From Komarekiella atlantica HA4396-MV6 (GTDB lineage Bacteria; Cyanobacteriota; Cyanobacteriia; Cyanobacteriales; Nostocaceae): DNA of 64,000 bases. The notes under the pieces were generated by a model that made no database searches, was not told the origin of the DNA, and saw nothing but the letters and a program-made list of their open reading frames with translations. Positions within the stretch are counted from its first letter, which is position 1; every line of letters begins with the position of its first letter. Position numbers and translations under genes: made by a program. Location of the stretch: the NCBI GenBank assembly GCA_019359395.1, contig JAHHHK010000008.1:124001-188000 (forward strand), given 5' to 3'. Positions 62,845 to 64,000 of the stretch are shown here, one piece after another.

Positions 62845-64000
62845 ATGAATTATAACCACCGAGATTTTATTACCAAATCTGGTAATAAGATTATCGTTGA
62901 TGAGGAAAGACTCGACATATTTTGGTCAGATACTACCCCAATACCTGAGTGGCATCCCACAGTAAATATTCCGACCTACGGAGCGATCAAAACTCTGGTA
63001 GTCGATATTGAGACGGCAGGGATAAACCCAAGAGAAAATCGGATCTATGCAATTGGCTGTATGAGCGAGATAGGGGAGATTGCGATCTTTATGGATCAAG
63101 CCGAAAGCAAAATCCTCCTGGAGTTTTTCAAACACCTAGAAGCAAGCAAACCAGAAGTAATTTACACCTACAATGGAACAGAATTTGACCTACCGTTTCT
63201 CATTACCCGCTGCGAGTTACATGGCATTCCTCATCCGTTTAGAATTGCATCTAAGAAGCGTACTATCCGAACTGCTCAAGTACGCAGCGAACCACTGGAA
63301 ATTCGGGAGGTATTCATCCGCAACTGCCTGCACGTAGATATCTTTATCTGCGTTCTCAGGTGGGATTTTATCGCCAAAGAACTTACTAACGGGCGATCGC
63401 TTAAACAGGTGGTACTGGAAATGGGATTGCGTAAGCAAGCGCGACTGGTTCTACCCTATGAAGAAATTCTCGCCTGCTGGAAAGCCGATTCTGGTAGTAG
63501 GGGATGGCAGAAAATCAAGGATTACCTTATTTACGACTTGGAAGATACGCAACTCATAGCTAACAGACTTGTACCTTCATACCACTATGAAGCACTGGTT
63601 GTACCGGGGATGAACCTCCAGCAGTTAGCCCTCGCTGGTAACGGCACCAAGTGGAAGCAAATATTCTCGCATCACTACCCAGGATACAAACCCAAGCCCG
63701 ACCGTAAGTATAAATTTCAAGGGGGGATAGCCTACTCTATTCCAGGACTATATAAAAAGGTTGGATACATTGATATCAGTTCTATGTACCCCAAAACCAT
63801 CTTGTCGAAAGGGATTGTCTCTCGTAAGGATACAAAGCGAATCGGCTTGAGCATCTTGCAATATTTGGTAAATGAGAAATCAAGGTTGGAACAAGTTGCC
63901 AGCACCGGAGACATTGTTGCCAAGGAAAAAAGAGAATCTACCAAAGTTTTAGCTAATTCTCAGTTTGGGTTCTTCGGAACATCGGAACTCACCTTCAACG
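62845..64000 (+). CDS. family B DNA polymerase, truncated by the window edge
   Basis: Not on the ORF track because it runs off the window; about 385 residues are visible. TTGGAG lies just before ATG 62845. The 3'-5' exonuclease motifs are VVDIETAG (Asp54, Glu56) and YNGTEFDLPFL (about 109-119). Polymerase motif A is YIDISSMYP (about 308-316) and motif B is KVLANSQFGFFG (about 367-378). A and B are only about 55 residues apart, so the palm is compact. Replicative polymerase of the plasmid is likely. Next to a clamp and clamp loader, which normally serve Pol III. Confidence 0.85.
   Translation, partial: MNYNHRDFITKSGNKIIVDEERLDIFWSDTTPIPEWHPTVNIPTYGAIKTLVVDIETAGINPRENRIYAIGCMSEIGEIAIFMDQAESKILLEFFKHLEASKPEVIYTYNGTEFDLPFLITRCELHGIPHPFRIASKKRTIRTAQVRSEPLEIREVFIRNCLHVDIFICVLRWDFIAKELTNGRSLKQVVLEMGLRKQARLVLPYEEILACWKADSGSRGWQKIKDYLIYDLEDTQLIANRLVPSYHYEALVVPGMNLQQLALAGNGTKWKQIFSHHYPGYKPKPDRKYKFQGGIAYSIPGLYKKVGYIDISSMYPKTILSKGIVSRKDTKRIGLSILQYLVNEKSRLEQVASTGDIVAKEKRESTKVLANSQFGFFGTSELTFN

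Noticed and set aside
1-64000. CRISPR arrays, tRNA or rRNA genes
   Set aside because: No regularly spaced repeats, no cloverleaf with a matching T loop and no rRNA-like stretch was found by eye.

Overview
This window looks like part of a large conjugative plasmid (or integrative conjugative element) of a filamentous, heterocyst-type cyanobacterium (Nostocales). The evidence is many GCGATCGC (HIP1) octamers, short tandem heptamer-type repeats such as TTTGAAT x4, GCGAT-bounded palindromic repeats inside and between genes, and gene families typical of cyanobacterial plasmids (DUF5895, a Ycf46-like AAA ATPase). I saw no rRNA, tRNA, CRISPR array or intact insertion sequence. Names are family calls from motifs read by eye; no database search was run.

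Layout. 1-4.5 kb: the 3' end of a gene cut by the window edge, an AIPR-family (abortive-infection type) protein, a tyrosine recombinase with a dif-like candidate site just upstream, and a ribbon-helix-helix/coiled-coil protein on the minus strand. 5-9.7 kb: small accessory genes (GNAT-like, HNH nuclease, a siphovirus Gp157-like protein, membrane proteins). 9.8-13.4 kb: a probable conflict system made of a trypco2 protein, a trypsin-like/NB-ARC/TPR protein and a small Gly/Ala-rich membrane protein. 13.6-14.2 kb: a PD-(D/E)XK-like protein on the minus strand. 14.4-32.7 kb: a type IV secretion/conjugation block (AAA ATPase, DUF192 protein, VirB2-, VirB3-, VirB4-, VirB5-, VirB6-, VirB8-, VirB10-, VirB9-like proteins, a secreted protein, VirD4-like coupling ATPase, and a large downstream protein). 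No VirB11 or HUH relaxase is visible here.

32.9-45 kb: an accessory region with a degenerate nuclease-like protein, a DpdA/TGT-like DNA or RNA base-exchange enzyme fused to a DUF6884-like domain, a phage-type zinc-ribbon/HNH-like protein, a HAD-like protein, and a 1705-residue minus-strand protein with a Cap4-like nuclease and a STAND-type NTPase (Avs-like). 45-64 kb: a glycosyltransferase, an MrfA-type helicase, then a nucleic-acid module: primase-polymerase, a PRTRC cassette in the order E-C-F-B-A-ThiF (ubiquitin-like, E2-like, JAB and E1-like proteins), a nuclease-like protein, an adenine-methyltransferase-like protein, DUF5895, DnaN, DnaX and a family B DNA polymerase that runs off the right edge. 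The plasmid therefore carries much of its own replisome.

The most unusual non-coding signal is a repeated leader: a short motif (roughly A[CT]CAC, 6-10 nt, then TNACGC), followed by a gene-specific hairpin, followed by a start codon. Seven good and about five weaker copies lie before genes of the replication and accessory modules, and none was seen between 17.1 and 32.7 kb, within the conjugation block.
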